From assembly GCF_002090155.1 (NCBI RefSeq), contig NZ_BBRM01000005.1, positions 186,001 to 250,000 on the forward strand: 64,000 bases of DNA. The letters are read 5' to 3'. The translations under genes and the position numbers were made by a program. The notes beneath the pieces are model-generated. The model ran no database searches. It saw nothing but the letters and a program-made list of their open reading frames with translations, and was not told the DNA's origin. Positions 34,217 through 43,047 of the stretch are shown here, one piece after another. The stretch is from Demequina sp. NBRC 110056. Lineage in GTDB: Bacteria; Actinomycetota; Actinomycetes; Actinomycetales; Demequinaceae. The first letter of the stretch is position 1, and every line of letters starts with the position of its first letter.

Positions 34217-35836
34217 CTAGATCTCCTCCAGCTTCCGTGTCTGGCGGAACGCGATCGCGGAGATCACGCCGACCACGACGAAGACGACGATGGACAGTGC
34301 GGAGGCGAGGCCGTAGTCAGCCGTGCCGCCCGCGACGCCCGAGATGTTGTAGATCGCGGAGATGAGGATGTCCGTGGATCCGAGCCCACTGGTGCCTGGG
34401 AACGGTGGACCACCCTCGGTGAGCATGTAGATGATCGTGAAGTTGTTGAAGTTGAAGGCGAAGGACGCGATCGCGAGCGGCGCCGTCGAGACCATGAGCA
34501 TCGGCAGCGTGATCGAGCGGAACTGGCGCCAGCGCCCGGCGCCGTCGACCTTCGCCGCCTCCATGGTCTCCCCCGGCAGCGCCTGGAGGGCGCCCGTGCA
34601 GACCAGGAACCAGTACGGGTAGCTCAGCCAGAGGTTCACCCACAGCACCGCGAACTTCGCGAGCCACGGGTCGCCCAGCCAGTTGATGTCGGCGCCGAAG
34701 AAGAACCAGTCGTTGATGATGCCGAACTCGCGGTTGAACATGCCTCGCCACAGCAGGGCGGACATGAACGCCGGGAACGCGTACGGGAGGATGAAGAGCG
34801 TGCGCAGCGTCCTCCTGGCGCGGATGCGCGGGTCGTTGTAGATGATCGCGAACAGCAGACCCAGGCCGAAGCTCGTGAGCACGGTGAGGATCGCGAACGC
34901 GAAGGTCCACAGCGTGACCTTCAGCAGCGGGCCCGACAGCGTCGTGTCGGTCACCGCGCGGACGAAGTTGTCGAAGCCGACGGTCACGACCCAGCCGGTG
35001 GGCAGCTGCGAGCCGTCCTCGGCGACGAAGTTGCCCGTGTCGGACGCCTCGTAGACCACGCCGGTCTCGGTGTCGGTCAGCGTCTGCGCCTCGGGGTCCC
35101 ACTCGAGGGACGAGGTGTAGATGGCCGCGGTCGAGCCGTCGCGAGTGCGCAGGGAGCCGTCCTCGGCGTCGTCGGAGACGGGGACGCGGATGTCGATGAC
35201 GTCCTGCTGAAGGTCAGGGTCGCTGAAGAGCTGCGCGCGGCTGACGATCTCCCAGCCGGGCACCTCCGAAGGGGCGCCGTTCTCGCCGACGGCTCCTCCG
35301 TCGACGGGCTCGAGCGGGTCCTCGGCGGTGCCGACCTCGACGAAGCCCTCCTCGTCGACGATCGCGAAGCCGAGCTCGTCGCCGTTCTGCACGATCGCGA
35401 GCGGGTAGCTCGGCGAGTCCTCGACGCGGCGCTCGTCCTGGATCATGGCGGCATCGACCGCCTGCTCCATCGAGCCCGCGTGGCCCGTGCCGTAGTTGGT
35501 GAACGCCACGTAGCCCGTGTAGGCGAGGGTGAAGACCTGGAACACGGCCAGGAAGACCAGTCCGGGGTAGATGTACTTCAGCGGAAGCGTGCGCTTCATG
35601 AAGTACACGACGTCCGCGATGACCAGCAGCGCGGTCGACGCGGCGAGGATGCCCCACGCCTCGGCGTTGATCGCCGACAGGATGATGGACAGGCCCAGCG
35701 CGTTGACGAGGGCCATCAGCAGGAGCTTGGCGATGAAGCCCCAGCCCAGTCCGCGCCACGATCGCGCGTGCGACTCCGCTCGCTGCGACCCGGGCTGCTG
35801 CGGGTCCTGGCGCGGGGCGCCCGTCTCGACGGTCAT
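34217..35836 (-). CDS. ABC importer permease, MalF/GanP type
   Basis: A 539-residue permease with about eight helices and a large external insert between helices (about residues 115-290), as in MalF. The EAA loop reads EAAKVDGAGRWRQFRSITLP. I chose ATG 35836, preceded by AGGAGC; the frame is open earlier but with low-complexity, proline-rich codons. A stable hairpin lies in the 111-base gap between this gene and the binding-protein gene, likely setting a lower permease level than binding-protein level. Confidence 0.92.
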   Translation of the reverse strand: MTVETGAPRQDPQQPGSQRAESHARSWRGLGWGFIAKLLLMALVNALGLSIILSAINAEAWGILAASTALLVIADVVYFMKRTLPLKYIYPGLVFLAVFQVFTLAYTGYVAFTNYGTGHAGSMEQAVDAAMIQDERRVEDSPSYPLAIVQNGDELGFAIVDEEGFVEVGTAEDPLEPVDGGAVGENGAPSEVPGWEIVSRAQLFSDPDLQQDVIDIRVPVSDDAEDGSLRTRDGSTAAIYTSSLEWDPEAQTLTDTETGVVYEASDTGNFVAEDGSQLPTGWVVTVGFDNFVRAVTDTTLSGPLLKVTLWTFAFAILTVLTSFGLGLLFAIIYNDPRIRARRTLRTLFILPYAFPAFMSALLWRGMFNREFGIINDWFFFGADINWLGDPWLAKFAVLWVNLWLSYPYWFLVCTGALQALPGETMEAAKVDGAGRWRQFRSITLPMLMVSTAPLAIASFAFNFNNFTIIYMLTEGGPPFPGTSGLGSTDILISAIYNISGVAGGTADYGLASALSIVVFVVVGVISAIAFRQTRKLEEI

Positions 35837-35895
35837 CTGTGCTCCTGTTCGGCGGACACGGGGTTGAGGGGGGTGAAGCGAAGGGGTGAGGGGTG

Positions 35896-35931
35896 GGTCC
35901 GTGGGGGCGGGGTCTGCCGCCCCCACGGACC
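35896..35931 (-). terminator. Intercistronic hairpin between binding protein and permease genes
   Basis: A perfect stem of 15 bases (arms 35896-35910 and 35917-35931, GGTCCGTGGGGGCGG side to its complement) with loop GGTCTG, 17 bases after the binding-protein stop. Such hairpins commonly terminate part of the transcripts or stabilise the upstream mRNA. Confidence 0.7.
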
Positions 35932-35947
35932 TCCCTCAGGGGTGGCG

Positions 35948-37213
35948 TCAGCCGCCGATGCGGCCCTCGAGCTCGGTCACCATGGTGTTCCAGGTGCCGA
36001 CCGGGTCGTCGGTCGCGCCGGTGATGATCTGGATCTCAGCGGCGTTCCAGAGGTCCCACACGTCGCCCATCTCGGGGATCGACGGCATCGGGACGCCCTG
36101 CGAGGCGGACTCGACGAAGCCGGCCGTGATCGGGTCGGAGGAGAACTCCTCGGCCAGAGCCGACAGCGCGGGGAGGCGGGGGTCCGCCTCGTACAGGGTG
36201 CGCTGCGCGTCCTCGGTGGCCATGTAGTTCACGAGGAACTCGTTCGCGAGGAGGGTGTTCTCCGACTGCGAGGACAGGTAGAAGCCCTGCACGCCCACGA
36301 ACGGAGCGCCCGGCTCGCCGCCGGCCGACGGGAAGGCCGAGACCTTGAGGTTCATCTCGCCACCGTCGAAGAACGGCATCCAGGGGCCCTGGAGGATGAA
36401 GGGCGACTCACCGGTCGAGAACAGCTCGTTCGAGGTGTCGTAGTCGATCGTGTCGGAGAAGATCCCCGAGCCGGCCTGGCCGTTGTCGTACAGGAACTGC
36501 GCGAAGGCCTCGCCGGCCTCGCCGCCCATGCCGACCTCGGAGGTGTACGAGCCCGTGTCGTCCTGGACGAACACCGGCGCGCCGAAGGAGGTCTGCAGCG
36601 GGTAGGCGCTGTAGCCGTCACCGGCGGTGCCGTTGGTGAACAGGATGAAGGGGCGGTCCTCGAAGCCAGCGTCGTTCGACATCTGGATCATCTCGTCCCA
36701 CGTGGTGGGGGCGGTGTCGCCCACGAGGTCCACGTTCTGGATGAGGGCGATCGCCTCGGTCGAGTAGGGCAGGCCGTAGAGCTGACCGTCGTAGGTCATG
36801 GCGTCGACGGCGACCTGCTGGAAGTCAGCGGCCTTGTCGCCGAGGTCGAGGGTGTTCACGACACCGGCGGTGACGAGAGCGCCCAGCCAGTCGTGCGCGC
36901 CGACGGTGATGTCGGGGCCCTCGCCGGTCGGCACCTGCGCGATGAAGTCGTTGCGCAGGTCCTCGAAGTTCTTCTGGACGAGCTCGACGGTCGCGCCGGT
37001 GTCGGCCTCGAACTGCTCGGCCGCGGTCGCGAGGGCGCCCTCGCGCTCAGCGTCGGTCCAGACGGTCAGGGTGACGCCCTCGCCTGCGGGGGCCTCGGTG
37101 GTCTCCTCGGGGCTCGACGACGTCGTCGCTGCCGGCTCCGGGTCGCTGCTGCACGCTGCGAGGAGTGCGGCGGTCGCCACGAATGCGGCTCCCATGCCAA
37201 TCTGCTTGCGCAT
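35948..37213 (-). CDS. Extracellular solute-binding lipoprotein (galacto-oligosaccharide importer)
   Basis: A 421-residue family 1 binding protein with lipobox ALLAACSS (Cys 21), a Ser/Thr/Glu linker, and the MalE-type fold beginning VTLTVWTDAEREGALATAAE and YGLPYSTEAIALIQN. It captures oligosaccharides outside the membrane and delivers them to the MalF/MalG-type permeases that follow. I chose ATG 37213 behind GGAAGGAAGAG. It has its own likely promoter (-10 at 37291-37296) below the GH42 gene. Confidence 0.92.
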   Translation of the reverse strand: MRKQIGMGAAFVATAALLAACSSDPEPAATTSSSPEETTEAPAGEGVTLTVWTDAEREGALATAAEQFEADTGATVELVQKNFEDLRNDFIAQVPTGEGPDITVGAHDWLGALVTAGVVNTLDLGDKAADFQQVAVDAMTYDGQLYGLPYSTEAIALIQNVDLVGDTAPTTWDEMIQMSNDAGFEDRPFILFTNGTAGDGYSAYPLQTSFGAPVFVQDDTGSYTSEVGMGGEAGEAFAQFLYDNGQAGSGIFSDTIDYDTSNELFSTGESPFILQGPWMPFFDGGEMNLKVSAFPSAGGEPGAPFVGVQGFYLSSQSENTLLANEFLVNYMATEDAQRTLYEADPRLPALSALAEEFSSDPITAGFVESASQGVPMPSIPEMGDVWDLWNAAEIQIITGATDDPVGTWNTMVTELEGRIGG

Positions 37214-37290
37214 CTTCTCTTCCTTCCAGAGATGGGCCGCACCACGCCTCTCGAGGCGAGATCGCGTCGGTGCGACCGTGTGTTCCTTCC

Positions 37291-37296
37291 AGCCTA
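37291..37296 (-). promoter_or_regulatory. -10 element above the binding-protein gene
   Basis: TAGGCT on the reverse strand about 75 bases above the start codon, giving a leader that contains the GGAAGGAAG ribosome site. It would allow expression independent of the GH42 promoter. Confidence 0.45.
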
Positions 37297-37368
37297 GGTG
37301 GCGGGAAAGTCTTGTGTGGAGTTGTGATGAATTCGTTGCCTGCACGGCCTCAGCCGTTCGGGCGGCGA

Positions 37369-39393
37369 TCAGCTGCGGTCGCCTCCCTGCCGGGCGGAGG
37401 CGGTGCGAACGACGGCGACGTCGCCTCCCGCCAGCCCGAGCGTTCCGTCGATCGCGGCACCGGTCAGCAGATCGGTTCCCGTGATCTCCAGCTCCGCGTC
37501 ACCGTCGCCATGGTTGACGGCGATGACGAAGTCGTGTGCGTCCCCGCGGCGAGTGACCACCTCGAGGCCCTCGGCGTGCGCGACGGGGGCGATCCCCGCG
37601 TCGGCGTACACGCCGGTCATGACGGCCGACAGCTCGGCCGCGCTCAGGCGCGTGCCGACGTACCAGCCCGTGCCCGCACCGTGCTCGTGGCGGGTGATCG
37701 CCGGCAGGCCCGCGCCGGGTCCGTCGACGAACGTGCCGCGCACGTGAGCACCCGCGAGGGTGATCTGCTCGGCCCAGACGTCGGCGCCCAGCTGCTCGCC
37801 GTCGAGCTCGACGGACATGGTCCGTCCCTCGCGCAGCGGCAGGAACTCCTCGATCGTGAGACCGAGGGCGTCCTTGAGAGGGGCGCCGAAGCCACCCGCG
37901 TGGACGGCGTCGTTCTCATCCACGATCCCCGAGAAGCAGCCGACGAGCAGCGTGCCGCCACCCTCGACGTAGCGTCCGAGGTTCTCGCCCGCCGCGGCGG
38001 TGAGCAGGTAGGAGGTCGGCGCGACCACGAGACGGTAGCCCGACAGGTCGTCCTCGGGGTGCGCGAAGTCGACGGTGACGTTGTCGCGCCACAGCCGCTC
38101 GTAGTAGGCGCGCATCCGCTCACGGAACTGCAGGTCGTCCGAGGGGCGCCACTCGAGGTCGTGCGCCCACAGCGACTCCCAGTCGTAGAGGACCGCGACG
38201 TCGGCGACCACACGTGAGCCCTTGACCTCGGCCGCGTCCTTGAGATGTGCGCCCAGCTGGACGACCTCGCGGAACACGCGCGACTCGGTGCCGGCGTGAG
38301 GCACCATCGCGGAGTGGAACTTCTCGGCGCCTGAGCGAGAGGCGCGCCACTGGAAGAACATGATCGCGTCGGCGCCCCGGCCGAGGTGTGACAGCGCGTT
38401 GCGGCGCATCTCCCCCGGGCGCTTCGCGGTGTTGCGTCCCTGCCAGTTGACGGCGGACGTCGAGTGCTCGAGCAGCATCCAGGGGTTGCCGCGCGCGACC
38501 GAGCGGGTGAGGTCGGCGGACAGGGCCAGGCCGATGTGCGCGTCCTCGTCGGGAGACCACAGGTAGTGGTCGTCGGCGACGACGTCGACCTCCTGAGCCC
38601 ACTTCCACAGGTCGGTGTTCCACGACTGGTGGGCCATGAAGTTGGTGGTGATCGGCTGCGGGGCGTGCGCGCGGATCGCGTCGCGCTCGATGCGGAAGCA
38701 CTCGCGGAGCTGATCGTCGGTGAAGCGCTGCCAGTCGAGCTTCATCGCGGGGTTCACGATGGTGGGCGTCGCGGCCGGAGCGACGACGTGCTCCCAGTCG
38801 TCGTAGCGCTGACCCCAGAACGCGGTGCCCCAGGCGGAGTTGAGGCCGTCGAGGGTCTCGTAGCGGTTCTGCAGCCACCGCTGCCACGACGCGACGGCGC
38901 GCGGTCCGAAGTCCTCCGCGACGGGCACGCCGTACTCGTTGTGGACGTGCCACAGCACGACGGCCGGGTGCGAGGCGTAGCGCTTCGCGAGCTCGGTGGC
39001 CATGCGCTCGATCGCGCCGCGGTACTCGGTGGAGGCGTGCGAGGCCATGCCGCGCGAGCCGAATCCCATGACGGTGCCGTCCTTCAGCGTGACGCGCGAC
39101 TCCGGGTACTGGTGGAAGAACCAGGCGGGCGGCGAAACCGAGGGCGTGCCCAGGTCGGCGGCGATCCCGTTCGCGTGAAGGAGGTCGAGGAGGTCGTCGA
39201 GCCAGGCGAAGTCGTACAGCCCCTCCTTGGGCTCCAGCAGGGCCCACGAGAAGATCCCGACCGAGACGAGGTTGACCCCTGCCTCGCGCATGAGGCGCAC
39301 GTCCTCGTCCCAGACCTCGCGCGGCCACTGCTCGGGGTTGTAGTCCCCGCCATAGGCCAGACCGCTCAGCGCGGGAAAGGCATCTGCCGTCAT
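37369..39393 (-). CDS. GH42 beta-galactosidase
   Basis: A 674-residue cytoplasmic GH42 enzyme that releases galactose from imported galacto-oligosaccharides. It begins GLAYGGDYNPEQWP, a family hallmark. The acid/base Glu is in WHVHNEYG and the nucleophile is the Glu in WMLLEHSTSAVNW. The barrel, trimerisation domain and C-terminal beta domain fit the family length. No signal peptide. First gene of the galactan cluster, 281 bases from the divergent LacI start; its promoter overlaps a perfect palindrome (39453-39470). Confidence 0.95.
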   Translation of the reverse strand: MTADAFPALSGLAYGGDYNPEQWPREVWDEDVRLMREAGVNLVSVGIFSWALLEPKEGLYDFAWLDDLLDLLHANGIAADLGTPSVSPPAWFFHQYPESRVTLKDGTVMGFGSRGMASHASTEYRGAIERMATELAKRYASHPAVVLWHVHNEYGVPVAEDFGPRAVASWQRWLQNRYETLDGLNSAWGTAFWGQRYDDWEHVVAPAATPTIVNPAMKLDWQRFTDDQLRECFRIERDAIRAHAPQPITTNFMAHQSWNTDLWKWAQEVDVVADDHYLWSPDEDAHIGLALSADLTRSVARGNPWMLLEHSTSAVNWQGRNTAKRPGEMRRNALSHLGRGADAIMFFQWRASRSGAEKFHSAMVPHAGTESRVFREVVQLGAHLKDAAEVKGSRVVADVAVLYDWESLWAHDLEWRPSDDLQFRERMRAYYERLWRDNVTVDFAHPEDDLSGYRLVVAPTSYLLTAAAGENLGRYVEGGGTLLVGCFSGIVDENDAVHAGGFGAPLKDALGLTIEEFLPLREGRTMSVELDGEQLGADVWAEQITLAGAHVRGTFVDGPGAGLPAITRHEHGAGTGWYVGTRLSAAELSAVMTGVYADAGIAPVAHAEGLEVVTRRGDAHDFVIAVNHGDGDAELEITGTDLLTGAAIDGTLGLAGGDVAVVRTASARQGGDRS

Positions 39394-39452
39394 GACACTC
39401 CGTCGAGTCGGGCGGCGTGTGAGCCGCGGCTTCGGGTCACCGGGAGGTGGGG

Positions 39453-39470
39453 ACTGTGACCGGTCACAGT
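39453..39470. promoter_or_regulatory. LacI-type operator O1 over the galactan promoter
   Basis: The perfect 18-base palindrome ACTGTGACCGGTCACAGT with central CG, as LacI-family sites have. It overlaps the last bases of the GH42 -10 element and the expected transcription start, so binding would block initiation. Confidence 0.8.
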
Positions 39471-39498
39471 TTTACGTGATGGAAACATTCCGATGCAA
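39469..39498 (-). promoter_or_regulatory. Promoter of the galactan operon
   Basis: On the reverse strand, TTGCAT (39493-39498) and TAAAAC (39469-39474) are 18 bases apart, close to the sigma-70 consensus, 75 bases above the GH42 ATG. Confidence 0.65.
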
Positions 39499-39521
39499 AT
39501 CGAGCGGGCTCTTGTTACCAA

Positions 39522-39539
39522 ACTGTGACCGGTCTCCGT
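39522..39539. promoter_or_regulatory. Partial operator O2
   Basis: ACTGTGACCGGTC matches O1 in its left 13 bases, while the right end (TCCGT) is degenerate. Its centre is 69 bases from that of O1, a spacing that could allow looping. Confidence 0.5.
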
Positions 39540-39547
39540 TGTCCGAG

Positions 39548-39561
39548 TGGAAGCGCTTACA
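39548..39561. promoter_or_regulatory. Second LacI-type palindrome
   Basis: TGGAAGCGCTTACA, an AAGCGCTT core of the kind bound by LacI/CcpA-family proteins. It differs from O1, so it may be read by another LacI-type regulator, such as a global sugar regulator. Confidence 0.55.
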
Positions 39562-39661
39562 TAGTGGCTTCCCGTTGCAGAGTTGGCAAATCCCGCGCCG
39601 TTTCGTCACCGAATTGTTACCGCTTGCATCGCCGTTGAACGGGAGCGAGCGTGTCGAGGGC

Positions 39662-39667
39662 TAGGCT
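39662..39667 (+). promoter_or_regulatory. -10 element of leaderless lacI-type gene
   Basis: TAGGCT followed by 7 bases and GTG 39675; no ribosome site lies between. Confidence 0.6.
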
Positions 39668-39674
39668 CTGCTCC

Positions 39675-40685
39675 GTGACCATCGAAGGCACCCGCAAGCC
39701 CACGATCCGCGACGTCGCCGCAGCCGCCGGCGTGTCTCGCGGCACCGTGTCGCGCGTGATCAACGGTGGCCACTGGGTCTCCCCCACGGCGCGCGAGGCC
39801 GTCGAGCGAGCCATCGAGAGCACCGGCTACTACGCCAACCACCACGCCCGATCGCTCGCGACCGGGCGCACCGACTCGATCGCGTTCCTCCTCACCGAGC
39901 CCACCCAGCTGCTGTTCGACGACCCGACGTTCTCGATCCTCCTGCGCGGGGCCGCCGAGGCTGCAGCGAAGCGCCACAAGACCCTCGTGCTCCTACTAGC
40001 GGGCACGGCCGAGGAGCGCGCGAACGTCGCGCACTTCGTCGGGGCCCGCCACGTCGACGGCGTCCTGCTGATCTCCTCGCACGAGCGCGACCCCATGATC
40101 GAGGACTTGATCGCCGCCGGCGTCCCCACCGTGGCGTGCGGCCTCCCGCTCGGCCATCAGGACGACGTCGTCACCGTGTCCATCGACGAGATCGGCGCCG
40201 CGCGCGCCGCGGTGCGCCACCTGACCGAGACGGGACGCTCGCGAATCGCGATGATCTCCGGCCCGTCCGACACCCCCGGAGGCAAGTATCGCCTCGTCGG
40301 GTACCAGGAGGAGCTCGGCGACGCGTACGACACGGACCTCGTCGACGAGGGCGACTACTCAGCAGCCTCCGGCGCCGCCGCGATGGAGCGCATCCTCGAG
40401 CGCGAGCCTGACGTCGACGCCGTCTTCGCCGCCTCCGACCGCATGGCGGCCGGCGCGATCCAGACGCTGCGCCGCCGCGGCAAGGCCGTCCCGACGGACG
40501 TGGCTGTGGTCGGCTTCGACGACGCAGGGTTCGCGGAGCGCATCGATCCCCCGCTGACGACCATGCGCCAGCCCTTCGACGAGATCAGCGAGCAGATGGT
40601 GGAGCTGGTCACCCGGCTCGCCGCGGGCAAGGAGGCTGCCTCCAGCACCCTCCCCGCCACCCTGGTGCGGCGCGAGTCCACCTAG
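39675..40685 (+). CDS. LacI-family regulator of the galactan locus
   Basis: A 336-residue LacI repressor: N-terminal helix-turn-helix PTIRDVAAAAGVSRGTVSRV followed by the hinge helix (SLATGRTDSIAFLL), then a periplasmic-binding-protein-like sensor domain with the effector-pocket segment VAVVGFDDAGFAERIDPPLT. It is divergent from the GH42 gene, with O1, O2 and an AAGCGCTT palindrome between. It most likely represses the operon until a galactose-containing sugar binds. I chose GTG 39675 from the leaderless -10 spacing and because the family N-terminus begins there. Confidence 0.93.
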   Translation: MTIEGTRKPTIRDVAAAAGVSRGTVSRVINGGHWVSPTAREAVERAIESTGYYANHHARSLATGRTDSIAFLLTEPTQLLFDDPTFSILLRGAAEAAAKRHKTLVLLLAGTAEERANVAHFVGARHVDGVLLISSHERDPMIEDLIAAGVPTVACGLPLGHQDDVVTVSIDEIGAARAAVRHLTETGRSRIAMISGPSDTPGGKYRLVGYQEELGDAYDTDLVDEGDYSAASGAAAMERILEREPDVDAVFAASDRMAAGAIQTLRRRGKAVPTDVAVVGFDDAGFAERIDPPLTTMRQPFDEISEQMVELVTRLAAGKEAASSTLPATLVRREST

Positions 40686-40686
40686 C

Positions 40687-40800
40687 GAGCGCATCGGCCC
40701 TGCGGCGGTCGACTCCCCTGCGCCTCCCTCCGTTCGTGCGCGGCCGGACCCCGCTCGCCCGCTCGAAGGTCGGCTCGGCCTGCAGCGGCCGATGCGCGGG
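40687..40800. repeat. Inverted pair of GCCGATGCG motifs between lacI-type gene and glgE
   Basis: A reverse copy (CAGGGCCGATGCGC, about 40687-40701) and a forward copy (GCGGCCGATGCGCGGG, about 40786-40800) face each other about 90 bases apart. Paired copies could fold into a long hairpin and end lacI transcription. Confidence 0.55.
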
Positions 40801-40828
40801 TCGGGTGTGGCACGGCAGCGAATCCGGG

Positions 40829-40834
40829 TAGGTT
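40829..40834 (+). promoter_or_regulatory. -10 element of leaderless glgE
   Basis: TAGGTT followed by 6 bases and ATG 40841. Confidence 0.6.
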
Positions 40835-40840
40835 CGAGGC

Positions 40841-42841
40841 ATGGCGTTCCCAGGTGAGCTGTCCGTCGGTCGCATCCCCGTCGTGGGCGTAGGGCCATCG
40901 CTCGAGGAGGGTCGCTGGGCGGCCCGCGCGGTGGTGGGCGAGGCGGTCCCCATCTGGGCCACGATCTTCCGCGAGGGCCACGACGCGGAGGGCGCCACCG
41001 TGGTGGTGACGCGCCCCGACGGCAAGCACGACGTGCTCCCGATGCCCTGCAAGGACTGGGGCAACTCGCTCTACGAGGCCATCTACATCCCCAAGCTCGA
41101 AGGCCAGCACACGTTCCGCGTCGAGGCGTGGTCGGACCCCTACGGGACCTGGGCGCACGCCGCCGAGGTCAAGGTCAAGGCGGGCGTGGACGTCCAGCTC
41201 ATGCTCGACGAGGGGGTCACGGTACTGCGCCGCGCCGTCAAGGCGGTGCGACGCAAGGCGGCCCGCAAGGAACTGCTCGAGGACGCGATCGCCGCGCTGC
41301 AGGACACCGACCTCACCCCCGAAGCCCGTCTCGCCCCGGCGATCTCGACCGCGGTCCGCGACGAGCTCACCGAGCGTCCCCTGCGGGAGTGGGTGAGCCC
41401 GTCGCGCGAGTATCCGCTGCTCATCCAGCGCGAGAAGGCCCTGGTATCGGCGTGGTACGAGATCTTCCCACGGTCGGAGGGCGCGCGCTTCAACAAGCGC
41501 ACCGGCGAGTGGCGGCCCGGCACCTTCACCACCGCCTCCAAGCGTCTGCCCGAGATCGCCGCGATGGGCTTCGACGTCGTCTACCTCACGCCCATCCACC
41601 CCATCGGCCTCACCCACCGCAAGGGCCGCAACAACTCGCTGAAGGCCGAGGCGGGCGACCCCGGCAGCCCGTACGCGATCGGCGGCGCCGACGGCGGCCA
41701 CGACGCGATCCACCCCGAGCTCGGCACGCTCCGCCAGTTCAAGAACTTCGTGGGGCACGCACGCGACGAAGGCCTCGAGGTCGCGCTCGACATCGCGCTC
41801 CAGTGCTCCCCCGACCACCCGTGGGTGACCGAGCACCCCGAGTGGTTCACGCAGCGCGCGGACGGCACGATCGCGTACGCGGAGAATCCTCCCAAGAAGT
41901 ACCAGGACATCTACCCGCTCAACTTCGACAACGATCCCGAGGGCATCTACCAAGCCATCCGCGACATGCTGCAGGTGTGGATCGATGCCGGCGTGACGCT
42001 GTTCCGTGTCGACAACCCGCACACCAAGCCGCTCACCTTCTGGGAGCGGCTGCTCGCGGACGTGGCGCGCACGCACCCGGATGTGATCTTCCTCGCCGAG
42101 GCCTTCACGCGGCCCGCGATGATGCACACCCTCGCGCGCATCGGCTTCCACCAGTCGTACACATACTTCACGTGGCGCCAGAACGCCAAGGAGATGGCGG
42201 AGTACCTCGAGGAGCTCGCGGGCGAGTCCTCGTACTACATGCGCCCCAACTTCTGGCCCACCACGCACGACATCCTCACGCCCGACGTCCAGGCCGGCGG
42301 GGCTCCCCTGCACCAGGCGCGGGCGGTCATGGCGGCCACCGGGTCGCCCTCGTACGGGATCTACACCGGGTACGAGCTGGTCGAGAGCGTCCCGCGCCCC
42401 GGCGTCGAGGAGCACATCGACAACGAGAAGTACGAGTACAAGCAGCGCGACTGGACCCGCGCCGCCGAGCTCGGAGTCAAGGATGTGCTCGAGCGCCTCA
42501 ACGCCGCACGCGCTCGCCACGTGGCGCTGAGGCGCCTGCGAGGCCTGACGGTGCACCGGAGCTCGAACCCCAAGATCCTGTGCTTCTCCCGCCACGTGCC
42601 GGCCGAGGAGTCGCCGACGGGCCGCGCCGACACCGTGATCGTCGCGGTCAGCTTCGACCCCCACGTCGTGCACGACGCGATCATCACGCTCGACATGGAG
42701 GCGATCGGCCTGGCGGACGACGCCCGTCTGGTCGTCGACGACGCGCTCACGGACGCGACGTACACGTGGGGCAAGGAGTTCTACGTGCGCTTCGATCCCG
42801 CCGTGACCATGGCTCACGTGGCGGGCGTGCGGGCGCTGTGA
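40841..42841 (+). CDS. glgE: Alpha-1,4-glucan:maltose-1-phosphate maltosyltransferase GlgE
   Basis: GlgE (GH13_3) transfers maltosyl units from maltose-1-phosphate onto alpha-1,4-glucan in the cytoplasm. The 666-residue protein has the N-terminal helical and beta domains, then VYLTPIHPIGLTHRKGRNNS, NPPKKYQDIYPLNFD, the nucleophile Asp in LFRVDNPHTKP and the acid/base Glu in FLAEAFTRP, all diagnostic. It is followed after 206 bases by glgB, the enzyme that branches its product. The genes making maltose-1-phosphate (TreS/maltokinase or GlgM) are not in the window. Confidence 0.96.
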   Translation: MAFPGELSVGRIPVVGVGPSLEEGRWAARAVVGEAVPIWATIFREGHDAEGATVVVTRPDGKHDVLPMPCKDWGNSLYEAIYIPKLEGQHTFRVEAWSDPYGTWAHAAEVKVKAGVDVQLMLDEGVTVLRRAVKAVRRKAARKELLEDAIAALQDTDLTPEARLAPAISTAVRDELTERPLREWVSPSREYPLLIQREKALVSAWYEIFPRSEGARFNKRTGEWRPGTFTTASKRLPEIAAMGFDVVYLTPIHPIGLTHRKGRNNSLKAEAGDPGSPYAIGGADGGHDAIHPELGTLRQFKNFVGHARDEGLEVALDIALQCSPDHPWVTEHPEWFTQRADGTIAYAENPPKKYQDIYPLNFDNDPEGIYQAIRDMLQVWIDAGVTLFRVDNPHTKPLTFWERLLADVARTHPDVIFLAEAFTRPAMMHTLARIGFHQSYTYFTWRQNAKEMAEYLEELAGESSYYMRPNFWPTTHDILTPDVQAGGAPLHQARAVMAATGSPSYGIYTGYELVESVPRPGVEEHIDNEKYEYKQRDWTRAAELGVKDVLERLNAARARHVALRRLRGLTVHRSSNPKILCFSRHVPAEESPTGRADTVIVAVSFDPHVVHDAIITLDMEAIGLADDARLVVDDALTDATYTWGKEFYVRFDPAVTMAHVAGVRAL

Positions 42842-42860
42842 GGGGCCGCAGAGGAACCAG

Positions 42861-42886
42861 GAGCGCCGATGCGCGGGCTGGTTCCC
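42861..42886 (+). repeat. GCCGATGCGC-hairpin element after glgE
   Basis: GCGCCGATGCGCGGGCTGG then TTCCCGC. The segment matches 57036-57060 at all but one of 24 positions from GCCGATG onward, and its GCGGG/CCCGC ends pair as a small hairpin. Confidence 0.6.
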
Positions 42887-43047
42887 GCGTCCGTCCCGGA
42901 CACGCCGCTGAGCACCTCGGGACTCCCGGGTGGACTGTGACCGTGCACCGCACGCTAGGGTCGGAGAATACGACGTCCTATGGCGCGCTCGACCGATCGG
43001 ATTCGGCCGCGCACGCGCCATCCGGCCCGACAGGCAGGCGGTGAACG

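Noticed and set aside
31700-34220. Long + strand frame (31500-34220) across the GH53 and permease genes
   Set aside because: Antisense shadow; no motif and crosses three supported genes on the other strand.
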